DNA from: a virus
Strand: one strand, 5' to 3'
DNA: 64,000 bases
Virus record (IMG/VR): IMGVR_UViG_3300043427_003610
Span: 1-64,000 of that record
Below, one piece after another: positions 22,277 through 29,755 of this stretch. Every line of letters begins with the position of its first letter. Position 1 is the first letter of the stretch. The translations under genes were made by a program, and so were the position numbers. The notes beneath the pieces are model-generated. The model had not been told where the DNA came from. It made no database searches and saw only the letters and a program-made list of their open reading frames with translations.

Positions 22277-22669
22277 ATGACCAACGAAGAGTTCGAGAAC
22301 ATCTACCTACCGAAGTACGACCTGACCATTCGGGCGATCGCCAGGAAGCTGGCGCAGACCAATGACACCTTGGCCGAAGACCTCTATCAGGAGGGGCTGA
22401 TCGCGCTCTGGAACTGCACGCCGAACCGGGCCCGGGACAACCCCGACGCCTACATCCGGCAGTCCCTGAAGTTCCGAATGATCGATTACCTGCGGAAGGA
22501 GCGGATCTACAACACGGAGTCGCTTGAGGTCCGCCTGGAGCGCGGGGACCAGCTGGTGGTGGACGCCGCCGGTGGGTTCGACCTCGTCTCGTCGCCCGGA
22601 GCCTTGCATATGCGCCGCAACGATGCTGGCAAGGAGCCGCGGCGGTTCTACGAAGAGGAGGAGGAGTAA
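22277..22669 (+). CDS. Stand-alone sigma-70 region 2 protein
   Basis: A 130-residue protein. KYDLTIRAIARKLAQTND (13-30) is region 2.1, EDLYQEGLIALWNC (34-47) is region 2.2 (core RNA polymerase binding), and PDAYIRQSLKFRMIDYLRKE (56-75) covers regions 2.3-2.4 that melt and read the -10. No region 4 follows; the C-terminus is a short linker and an acidic FYEEEEE end. Being first in the packaging/head operon, it probably switches host RNA polymerase to late genes, alone or with the separate region-4 protein. Its stop overlaps the next start. Confidence 0.8.
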   Translation: MTNEEFENIYLPKYDLTIRAIARKLAQTNDTLAEDLYQEGLIALWNCTPNRARDNPDAYIRQSLKFRMIDYLRKERIYNTESLEVRLERGDQLVVDAAGGFDLVSSPGALHMRRNDAGKEPRRFYEEEEE

Positions 22670-23754
22670 TGCCCCGCGGTGGGAAGGTGCTGCGCGAGCC
22701 GTTCGTATACGAGGTAGGGAAGGACATCTCACCTGAGCGCTACCAGGAGGCGATTGAGAAGATCGCGGACTGGTTTGCCCAGACCAGGAACACGAAGGAG
22801 CCGGTGGCAGCGGCAAAGTATTACCTCGACTGCTGCCTCAAGGGTGTGACGGCGTCCGATGGCAAGTCCAAGTGGTTTGCCATGGCCACGTCAACCCTGG
22901 CGTCCCGGGTGCGGTCGGCCTGCCGGTTCGACATCGAGACGATGCAGCCGCTGGTTACGGCAGACGAGAAGAAAAAGGCCAAGAAGGTTAGGGAGAAGGA
23001 GCGGGAGAAGGCCAAGAAGGAGGCTGAGAAGGTCGACGCAAACCTGCCCGATGAATACCGGAAGAAGGTGGCCGGAGAGGCGACCTATGGGGACGACCCG
23101 TTGGTCTTCTTCACGTCGGCGGAGCTGGAGCGCCGCGAGCGCCTCAAGGACGCCTACCTGAAGGACTTTCCTCAGCTGCGGTCGGTCGCTTCGGAATCGA
23201 AGCTGGACATGCTGCTCGACCTGACCCTGCTGCTGGACCGCATCCGGTTCCGCCAGGCGAAGGACACGAAGGGGAAGACCGAGGAGTTCCAGATTCAGCA
23301 GCTCACGAAGCAGATCGTGGAGCTGGAAAAGGCCCTCAACATCCACCCGGACCAGCTGGCCAAGCAGCAGAAAGAGAAGGAGGGCGGCACGATCGGCGAG
23401 GCCGTGCGCCGCTTGGAGGAGACCAACGCGATCGAGTTGCGGGAGCGGTGGCTGGCGGAGGAGCTGCTGGTCTTGTTCCAGATGTATCACACCCCGAGCC
23501 CCCGGTCGAACATGGGCGGCTATCAGCTGGACGAGGTCGGGCTGTTTGGGGCCACGCGGTGCCGCACCTGCAGCTGTGTCAAATGCGGGACGAAGAACTA
23601 CGCCGGGCTCGGCGTGGAAGAGATCGAAGAATGGCTCAAGACCAAGGGGTTCCTGAAGCCCGTGGTTGAGGAGCCCACTTGGGACGCGAATGCTGACGAT
23701 CAAGGACTGGACGAGACCACTCTCGGAGACGCTGAAGACCCCGCAGACGGCTGA
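22669..23754 (+). CDS. Unknown protein upstream of terminase, possible small terminase subunit
   Basis: A 361-residue charged, helical protein. Residues ~100-130 form a Lys/Glu-rich coiled coil (KKAKKVREKEREKAKKEAEK), and a long helical region with LDMLLDLTLLLDRIRFRQ follows. Near the C-terminus, CRTCSCVKCGTKNYAGLG (from about residue 301) gives four Cys suited to one zinc. Position directly before, and overlapping by 65 bases, the large terminase gene is where small terminase subunits usually lie, but the length is large for one and no DNA-binding helix-turn-helix is obvious. The call is positional only. Confidence 0.5.
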   Translation: MPRGGKVLREPFVYEVGKDISPERYQEAIEKIADWFAQTRNTKEPVAAAKYYLDCCLKGVTASDGKSKWFAMATSTLASRVRSACRFDIETMQPLVTADEKKKAKKVREKEREKAKKEAEKVDANLPDEYRKKVAGEATYGDDPLVFFTSAELERRERLKDAYLKDFPQLRSVASESKLDMLLDLTLLLDRIRFRQAKDTKGKTEEFQIQQLTKQIVELEKALNIHPDQLAKQQKEKEGGTIGEAVRRLEETNAIELRERWLAEELLVLFQMYHTPSPRSNMGGYQLDEVGLFGATRCRTCSCVKCGTKNYAGLGVEEIEEWLKTKGFLKPVVEEPTWDANADDQGLDETTLGDAEDPADG

Positions 23755-25798
23755 ACAGGCGATCGAAGCAGAACGCCTGTACAAGCCGCTTCTGCGGTGG
23801 CGCCAGTGGCCTGACGTTGCACTCAGGTCACTGAGCGGCATCTTCATTCCCCCGCATCAGCGCATCATGCTGTATGCGGCCCACCTGGGTGCGCCGACCA
23901 CGGTCTATGTATGCAGCCGTGGAACGTCCAAGTCCGCCGTGGTGGACGTGCTGTACGCCTCCTATCGAGCGCTGTTCTTCCCCAAGCGTAAGGGCGTCAC
24001 TCTGTCCGCGGGCGGCTTCCGCGGCGGGCAGCTGCTGTACGACGACGCGGAGAAGTGGATCAACGGCGCCTGGTTCGATCAGGAGTCTGGTCTGGAGTTC
24101 ATTCGCAACTCCGTGGTCTACGACAAGGTCGTGCTTCGCCAGCAGAACTACTGGCGGATCGACTTTACGTCTGCGTCGCACCTGATGACGGTTCCGACTA
24201 ATGACCCGGAAAAGATCCGAGGCATCCGCGGCAACGACCTATACGTCGACGAGGCTAACTTCACCGACCTCGAGTTGATGAGCAAGGTCGCTGACTCGTT
24301 CTTGAACGTGCTCGGCGACTTCAAGACGGGCGGCGAAAACGCGGCCACGAACTCGGTGTTCTACACCACGACGATCGACTACGGCTGGCGCGATTTCCAA
24401 AAGACGGCCACCGCGGCGTACGAGGGCATGGCCCGCGACCACGCTGCGTTGCTGGCGGTGCGCAAGGGGGACGAGACGCTGTACGAGGAGTTCCGTCGGA
24501 AGGGCCTCCTCCAGAGCGTCTACGTGTCGTTCGACTATACCGACACCATCGTGCGGCGGCGCATCGAGACGCGGGACGGCCGGGCCTTGGAGATGGTGTG
24601 GCCGGACCAGACGCGCCGATTCAAGCGGGATATCCGCGGCCTGCCGTTCACCGTGCGTGGGGAGAACGGACGCTTTCAGATGCAGGGCGTCCCGATCGAA
24701 ATCATCACGACGTATCCGATCAACCGGAACGTCGAAGACAAGCTGCTGACTGGCGAGACGCCGGAGGCGATCTGGCTGGCCGAGCAGCGAAACGTGGTGG
24801 ACACCTCGACCGGTGACGTCTACCCGCACCACACCGTAGATGCGGCTTCGTGCAAAGGCGCCCGGTATGTGATTGCCCACGAAGACTGTGGCTCGGAGTG
24901 GAAGAAGAAGTTCCCCGACCCGGACACGCACTTCGTTCCGCCCGTGATGTGGAGCTGCTCTGATCCGTGCGTGCTTGGCGTCGACTACGCGCCTGGCAGC
25001 CGGGACTTCTCCGCGTTCGTGGTGATCCGCGTGGGCCAGCTCGCCGACGGCGAGTTCAACCCGGTGACCGGTCTGGGGCGCACGCCCTGGTCCAATGTGA
25101 TTTGGGCCGAGCAGCACCGGATGACCAGTCACGCCGATGTGGCGAACAAGATCCGGGAGTTCAAGGACCGGTACAACCTGGTCTTCTACCATGACCCGCA
25201 CGAGAACGACACCTGGAAGCTGTGCCGGGCGGTCGGCCTCGACATGCGCGGTGGTGGCTCCGGCGTCCGTGACGAGCTGGTGCACATCAATAAGCAGGAC
25301 CTGGGTCCGGAAGAGTACCGGATATACGATCCGCTTGACCCGGACGAGCGGGTGCAGGCGTTTGCGACCGCCTCGCGATCGCTGCCGATGCTGGACGCAA
25401 TCTACCCGTCGGACCAGCTGAACGACCGCCTGGTCGAGTTCACGCTCGGCCAGATGACCCAGAAGCTGCTCTACATCCCGAAGGATATCCCGGAATCCGA
25501 GCGGCCGTTCGACGTCAAGATCGACGTCGGCTATAACGGTGCGAAGATCCTGGCGCACCAGCTTCGGGCCCTGCAGCAGAAGCCCACCAAGAATTTTCGG
25601 CAGTTCTTCATGAAAGGCGACACCGAGCAGGCGTCGAACAAGAAGGACCTGTGGGCCGCGTTCATCTATGCGGCCAAGCAGATGCGCGCCCACGTGATTC
25701 GGCAGCGCATGATCGAAGACACTCCACCGCCGCTCGGGGCGGTGGTCACCCGTATCGGAGGAAGACCCAATGGAAGATCGCGATTCAGTCTCTACTAA
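23690..25798 (+). CDS. terL: Terminase large subunit
   Basis: A 702-residue packaging motor from ATG 23690. The N-terminal ATPase has Walker A CSRGTSKS (about 74-81), of the R-G-x-S-K-S type common in terminases, and Walker B LYVDEANF (about 184-191). The C-terminal nuclease domain carries acidic motifs: GVDYAPGSRDF, FYHDPHEND and a late Asp/Asn-rich segment. It would translocate and cut concatemeric DNA at the portal encoded downstream. It overlaps the gene before by 65 bases and the Cys-rich gene after by 29. Packaging strategy (cos or headful) cannot be told from this window. Confidence 0.86.
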   Translation: MLTIKDWTRPLSETLKTPQTAEQAIEAERLYKPLLRWRQWPDVALRSLSGIFIPPHQRIMLYAAHLGAPTTVYVCSRGTSKSAVVDVLYASYRALFFPKRKGVTLSAGGFRGGQLLYDDAEKWINGAWFDQESGLEFIRNSVVYDKVVLRQQNYWRIDFTSASHLMTVPTNDPEKIRGIRGNDLYVDEANFTDLELMSKVADSFLNVLGDFKTGGENAATNSVFYTTTIDYGWRDFQKTATAAYEGMARDHAALLAVRKGDETLYEEFRRKGLLQSVYVSFDYTDTIVRRRIETRDGRALEMVWPDQTRRFKRDIRGLPFTVRGENGRFQMQGVPIEIITTYPINRNVEDKLLTGETPEAIWLAEQRNVVDTSTGDVYPHHTVDAASCKGARYVIAHEDCGSEWKKKFPDPDTHFVPPVMWSCSDPCVLGVDYAPGSRDFSAFVVIRVGQLADGEFNPVTGLGRTPWSNVIWAEQHRMTSHADVANKIREFKDRYNLVFYHDPHENDTWKLCRAVGLDMRGGGSGVRDELVHINKQDLGPEEYRIYDPLDPDERVQAFATASRSLPMLDAIYPSDQLNDRLVEFTLGQMTQKLLYIPKDIPESERPFDVKIDVGYNGAKILAHQLRALQQKPTKNFRQFFMKGDTEQASNKKDLWAAFIYAAKQMRAHVIRQRMIEDTPPPLGAVVTRIGGRPNGRSRFSLY

Positions 25799-26102
25799 CA
25801 AGTGTGCCCATTGCGGTCAGGAGCTTCCGACCGCGAGCTGCGACGTGGCGGACTGCCAGGCTGTGGAGTCGGCCATGACCGCCGAGCCAGGAGCCTGTCA
25901 GAAGTGTGGTGCTACGGAGATTCCGTGCGCCGAGCCGGAGTGCCCGGCCGTGCTTGCGCACGATGTCGTCACGTACGTCTGCCAGGTCTGCGAGCGGTCT
26001 GTCGCGGAAGGGGAGATGTGCGATCGTCCGGACTGTCCGCGGGTCGCCGCGGCCCAGATCCGCAAGGCCAGTATCGACACCCCCTTCAAGTTGGGGCTTT
26101 GA
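25770..26102 (+). CDS. Triple zinc-finger protein between terminase and portal
   Basis: A 110-residue protein with twelve Cys arranged as three successive units of C-x2-C-x(6-9)-C-x4-C: C12/15/24/29, C43/46/53/58 and C71/74/84/89. Each should bind one zinc. The units share a G-x-x or E-x-x turn and a D/E-x-P/A-D/E-C end (for example MCDRPDC, PCAEPEC), so they arose by duplication. There is no other domain. It begins within the end of the terminase gene and precedes the portal by 10 bases, so it is made with the packaging machine. Its role is unknown; it could bind DNA or bridge terminase and portal. Confidence 0.66.
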   Translation: MEDRDSVSTNKCAHCGQELPTASCDVADCQAVESAMTAEPGACQKCGATEIPCAEPECPAVLAHDVVTYVCQVCERSVAEGEMCDRPDCPRVAAAQIRKASIDTPFKLGL

Positions 26103-26112
26103 GGACTAGAAC

Positions 26113-27828
26113 ATGACGGACTTTACCACCCTGCCTGAAGTTGCGACCCAGACACTGTCCGGGCGCATGATGCTGGAAGACCTGTTTTCCGGCGATGACC
26201 ACAAGGACCTCCGCCAGGAGATCATCCAGACCGGTAAGTATGCTCCCCGCCACAGCACGAAGGAGCTGCGGATTCAGACCCGTGAGCTTGAGGACGGGCG
26301 GCATGAGATCATGGCGCTCGCGGCCCTGAGTCGCGACCCCGGGAAGACCTCTGACTACATCGGCACGATTGCCGATTTCGCCGACCTCGGCACGAAGGCC
26401 ACCACCAACCTCACGACCAAGGTCAAGCAGTACCGGGAGATCTACAAGAACGAAGGAATCATCAATAACGCTGTCAACAAGTCGGCGGCGTTGATCGGCG
26501 TGGGCGGGCGCTACAAGGTGCGTCACGCACGGCGCGGCAAGTCCCGCCGGGCGCTCGACGACCTGCAGATGCTCCTGGACTACTTCACCGTGAACGTGAA
26601 CAACTCGCCGCTGTCGGGCGTGGTGACCAGCGAGCGCGGCATGAAGTCGGTCATCCATAACGGCGTCCGGCATGCCTTGGTCGAGGGTGACTGGGTGGCC
26701 CGCCAGCAGTGGACGAAGGTGCAGCTGCCTACCTCGAGCGGGGGCACGGCCAGCCTGCCCATGACCCTCCAGACGATCTCGATGGTGAACCTGGAGCCGG
26801 TGAACGAGCTGGCAGGCCTGGGCGAGCTGTGGTACTGGAAGCCGGACAGCACGCTACTCAACCTGATCGTGAATGGAAGCAAGGTTAAGGAGATCAACGA
26901 CGTCATCAAGAAGCTCGTTGATACCAAGACTCGGGACGAGCTGAAGAAGAACCAGAAGGTCCTGCTCACCCCGGCGCTACTTCTGCACGTCAAGCACCGC
27001 GGATTCGCCACCGACCCGGTGGGTGAGTCGATGATCGAGCCCGCCAAGCTCGGTATCCGCTTTAGCCGGGCGCTGACGGCGATCGACCTGGTCAGCATGG
27101 AGAACGTCATCAACCGGCTCACCATCGTCCAGGTTGGGTCGGCCGACCCGAAGTCGCCGTACTCGAAGGCAGATGTGGCGGCGGCTCGCGCTGCCCTGAT
27201 GCAGTCCTTCTTTGAAGACGTCTCCCCCTCGATGGTGATCGTCTGGCAGGGCGACGACGTGAAGGTGACGGACGTCGGTAGCCAGCAGTCGGTCCTCGAC
27301 CTTAACAAGCGCTACGAGATCGCCGACGAGAAGATCAAGATGGCGCTCGGGCTTCCGGATGCCTTGCTGCTCGGCAACGTGGGCAACGGGGCCGGGGCCA
27401 GCTGGGCCTCGATGGTCGGGGCGGCTGCCCAGATGCAGGAGCTGGCGAACAGCTTCTCCGCGGTGCTGACCACCATCGGCGAGCGTATCGCGATCGAGAA
27501 CGGGTACGACGGCGTTGACCTGATCTGGGAGTTCGACCAGTCCCTCATGGCCGATTACAAGGAAACCCGTACTCAGAACCGGGCGGACTACCTGGCTGGC
27601 GCGACCTCGCTGCACTCGCTCATCTCGGGCTCCGGCCGCGACCCGAACGCGGAGTTCATGCTCAAGTGCCAGGAGCGCGGGTTGAACCCGGACACCACCA
27701 CCTGGGAGCAGGCGTTCGCTCCGCCGCAGGGCCTCCAGGGCCAGGCGACGGGTGGCATCCAGGGACAGGGGGAAGGGAAGGACCCTGGCGCTGGCCGGAC
27801 CCCGGACGACCAGATCACCACGCCGTAA
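26113..27828 (+). CDS. Portal protein
   Basis: A 571-residue protein directly after the terminase block. Typical portal features: a long mixed N-terminal region with EIYKNEGIINNAVNKSAALI (about 112-131), a wing/clip beta section, and the conserved stretch of long helices near the C-terminus with LGLPDALLLGNVGNGAGA and an AAAQMQELANSF segment as in the portal stem/crown. A Gln/Gly-rich tail (GLQGQATGGIQGQGEGK) ends the protein. As a dodecamer it forms the DNA entry gate of the capsid. Identification rests on position plus overall pattern. A promoter/terminator hairpin follows its stop. Confidence 0.8.
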   Translation: MTDFTTLPEVATQTLSGRMMLEDLFSGDDHKDLRQEIIQTGKYAPRHSTKELRIQTRELEDGRHEIMALAALSRDPGKTSDYIGTIADFADLGTKATTNLTTKVKQYREIYKNEGIINNAVNKSAALIGVGGRYKVRHARRGKSRRALDDLQMLLDYFTVNVNNSPLSGVVTSERGMKSVIHNGVRHALVEGDWVARQQWTKVQLPTSSGGTASLPMTLQTISMVNLEPVNELAGLGELWYWKPDSTLLNLIVNGSKVKEINDVIKKLVDTKTRDELKKNQKVLLTPALLLHVKHRGFATDPVGESMIEPAKLGIRFSRALTAIDLVSMENVINRLTIVQVGSADPKSPYSKADVAAARAALMQSFFEDVSPSMVIVWQGDDVKVTDVGSQQSVLDLNKRYEIADEKIKMALGLPDALLLGNVGNGAGASWASMVGAAAQMQELANSFSAVLTTIGERIAIENGYDGVDLIWEFDQSLMADYKETRTQNRADYLAGATSLHSLISGSGRDPNAEFMLKCQERGLNPDTTTWEQAFAPPQGLQGQATGGIQGQGEGKDPGAGRTPDDQITTP

Positions 27829-27855
27829 GTAAGGAATCGGTGGGTTCCGTCAATT
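27829..27855 (+). promoter_or_regulatory. Class A promoter (GTAAG-N15-GTCAATT)
   Basis: GTAAG 27829-27833 directly follows the portal stop and GTCAATT lies at 27849-27855. The -10 is in the loop of the inverted repeat 27839-27869. It serves the inserted nuclease/glycosyltransferase pair, making that cassette independent of the head operon. Confidence 0.7.
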
Positions 27856-27874
27856 AAAAGGAGCCCACCTTTTT
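27839..27874 (+). terminator. Terminator hairpin with class A -10 in its loop
   Basis: GGTGGGTTCC (27839-27848) pairs with GGAGCCCACC (27860-27869) with one T-G wobble. The loop is GTCAATTAAAA and TTTTT follows. It ends the packaging/portal transcript and at the same time frames the promoter for the next two genes. Confidence 0.66.
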
Positions 27875-27884
27875 CCCCTTCCTC

Positions 27885-28277
27885 GTGGACGATTCACACA
27901 CGTTCTTCTGGTTGGTTGGCGTATTGGAGGGCGAGGCGTACTTCGGGTACGACAAGAGCAATCGCTCCCCTCGCCTGGAAGTGGAAATGAAGGACGAGCA
28001 TGTCATCGCGCGCATCGCTGCGCTCTTTGACAAGTCGTATTCGCGACGAGACCGTCGGGCCCAGAATCCGAAAACGTCAGTGACGTATCGGGTGAGGCTC
28101 GGCGGTCCTCGTGCTTTGCAGGTGATGAAGCGCGTCCAGCCATATATGAGTCCTCGCCGGGCCCGGGCAATCCAGCTGGTCGAAGACTCGTACTGCGCGG
28201 ACCACAAGGGCGCGCTGGACTATAACCGAATCCCTCTGCCGCCCCTGGTAGAGGTGCCTTACACGTTGGAGAAATAG
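27885..28277 (+). CDS. LAGLIDADG-type homing endonuclease
   Basis: A 130-residue protein starting at GTG 27885. FWLVGVLEGEAYFGY (about 8-22) is a LAGLIDADG motif of the single-copy type (consensus LAG-x-x-E-G-E), and the second half (ALQVMKRVQPYMSPRRARAI) matches the helical part of such enzymes. One motif implies a homodimer that cuts a long DNA site. It stands alone, outside any intron, between the portal and a glycosyltransferase, with its own promoter. No ribosome binding site is seen before the GTG. Spread by homing is likely; its target site is unknown. Confidence 0.75.
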   Translation: MDDSHTFFWLVGVLEGEAYFGYDKSNRSPRLEVEMKDEHVIARIAALFDKSYSRRDRRAQNPKTSVTYRVRLGGPRALQVMKRVQPYMSPRRARAIQLVEDSYCADHKGALDYNRIPLPPLVEVPYTLEK

Positions 28278-28278
28278 C

Positions 28279-29649
28279 ATGCGGCGTGTCGTGATGGTTG
28301 CTGATGGTGCATGGCCGACCGGGTTCGAGCGTGTGGCTCGGGCGGTCGGAACGCATTTGCAGGCCACCGGCCAGTACGAGGTGGTGCACCGTGCGCTTGG
28401 CTACGGCGGGCCGGAACAGGAGCTTCGCGTTCCGCCCTATCCGTACGAGCTGAAGTCGGCGGACCAGATGTCCTATGATCCGTTGGCGGTGACCAACATG
28501 CCGAAGTGGATCAAGGAGGACCGCCCGGACGTCGTCCTGTTCATTCAGGACCTCTGGAATATCACGAACTATATGGGGTACGTGCCGCGCGATCTTCCGA
28601 CGGTCGGCTACTACCCGGTAGATACTCCGAATATCAAGTGGAGCTACGCCATGGGCGCGGCGTCCCTGACCGAGGCGGTTACCTACACCGACTTCGGGGC
28701 CAAGGAGACCGCCCTGGGCATGCGCGACCTGGTCGACGTGGTCTTGAACTCCTACTCGAACCAGGGTGTGGACATGTCCCAGAAGGCGTCCTGGATGACG
28801 CTGCCTAAGGACAAGATGGAGCTGCACCTGCGGGTGGACAACATGGCCGCCCGGCAGAACCGGAATGGGTTCAGCGTCATCCCCCACGGGATCGACCACG
28901 AGATGTTCTATCCGATGGACAAGGCGGAATGCCGCCAGATGTGGAACTTCCCACAGGACGCCTTCATCGTCCTTAACGTCAATACCAACCAGTTCCGGAA
29001 GCGTCAGGACATCACCATCCGCGCGTTTGCGGAAATGGCCGCCAAGGTACCGAACGCGTTGCTGGTACTGCACTGCATGGGCGGTAAGGACCGGGAGGGC
29101 TGGGACTTGGCCCAGCTGGCCCGGCTGTACGGGGTGGAGGACAAGGTCATCTGCACCCACTGGGCCTATCCCGAGCTGACGGACGAGCAGCTCCTGATGC
29201 TGTATAACAGCGCCGACGTCCAGATTAACACGGGCGGCGGCGAGGGTTGGGGGCTGACGGCGGTGGAAGCTGCCCTGTGCGGCGTCCCCCAGTTCGTGCC
29301 GGACTGGTCGGCCACCCGGGAGATCTGGAGCGGGCACGGGGTTCTCTTGCCGGTCTCCGACTACCGGTTTGAGCCCAGGTACATCAACACGGCCCACGCC
29401 ATGGTCGATGTCCGCGGGACTGCGGCCCTCCTGGCGCAGTATGCGACCGACCGAGACTTGCTGCAGGCCACCGGGGAGGCGTGTCGCAACCGTGCCCTGC
29501 AGATGCCGACCTGGGATGAAGTCGGCGCTCAGTTTGCCAAGCGAATCGCCCGCGCGCTGTCCAGCGATCCGGCGGTGCCGATGCGACTTAATGAGATCAG
29601 GGATTCCCGCCGCGACGTTCTGCAGTCTGATCTGCTGATTCAAAGATAA
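28279..29649 (+). CDS. GT4-type glycosyltransferase
   Basis: A 456-residue enzyme, starting one base after the previous stop. It has GT-B architecture: the N-terminal domain opens RRVVMVADGAWPTGFERVAR with the Gly-rich acceptor-side loop. The C-terminal nucleotide-sugar domain has NTNQFRKRQDITIRAFAEM (the R-K pair contacting phosphate) and EGWGLTAVEAALCGVPQ (E322 region, E-x7-E) typical of family 4. It would move a sugar from an activated donor to a phage or host acceptor: virion protein, phage DNA or host surface. No hydroxymethylated-base enzyme is seen in the window, so protein or surface modification is more likely. It sits oddly inside head genes. Confidence 0.82.
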   Translation: MRRVVMVADGAWPTGFERVARAVGTHLQATGQYEVVHRALGYGGPEQELRVPPYPYELKSADQMSYDPLAVTNMPKWIKEDRPDVVLFIQDLWNITNYMGYVPRDLPTVGYYPVDTPNIKWSYAMGAASLTEAVTYTDFGAKETALGMRDLVDVVLNSYSNQGVDMSQKASWMTLPKDKMELHLRVDNMAARQNRNGFSVIPHGIDHEMFYPMDKAECRQMWNFPQDAFIVLNVNTNQFRKRQDITIRAFAEMAAKVPNALLVLHCMGGKDREGWDLAQLARLYGVEDKVICTHWAYPELTDEQLLMLYNSADVQINTGGGEGWGLTAVEAALCGVPQFVPDWSATREIWSGHGVLLPVSDYRFEPRYINTAHAMVDVRGTAALLAQYATDRDLLQATGEACRNRALQMPTWDEVGAQFAKRIARALSSDPAVPMRLNEIRDSRRDVLQSDLLIQR

Positions 29650-29708
29650 GCTGAAGATCCCGAAGGACTAAACCGCCCGATCCTCTGCGTTTTCGCGTCG
29701 TTTCGCAC

Positions 29709-29716
29709 GACTCATT
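29709..29716 (+). promoter_or_regulatory. Class B promoter -10 (CGACTCATT)
   Basis: Before the head-protease gene. One mismatch to CGACYTATT. A second related string, CGACTATTT, lies at 29735-29743 but would start transcription inside the ribosome binding site. A weaker class A-like pair (ATAAG-N15-GACTAAA) overlaps the glycosyltransferase stop at about 29646-29672. Confidence 0.45.
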
Positions 29717-29755
29717 CGATGATGGGTAGTGCGTCGACTATTTCGGAGGGTCGGC

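Noticed and set aside
22669-23754. Firm small-terminase assignment
   Set aside because: Position fits but length, coiled coil and Cys cluster are atypical and no DNA-binding motif is evident.
24239-25801. Minus-strand frame of about 520 codons under the terminase gene
   Set aside because: Lies wholly under the terminase reading frame with its Walker motifs; shadow composition.
27885-28277. Intron or intein around the LAGLIDADG protein
   Set aside because: Flanking portal and glycosyltransferase genes are complete with their own starts and stops, and no splicing motifs are present.
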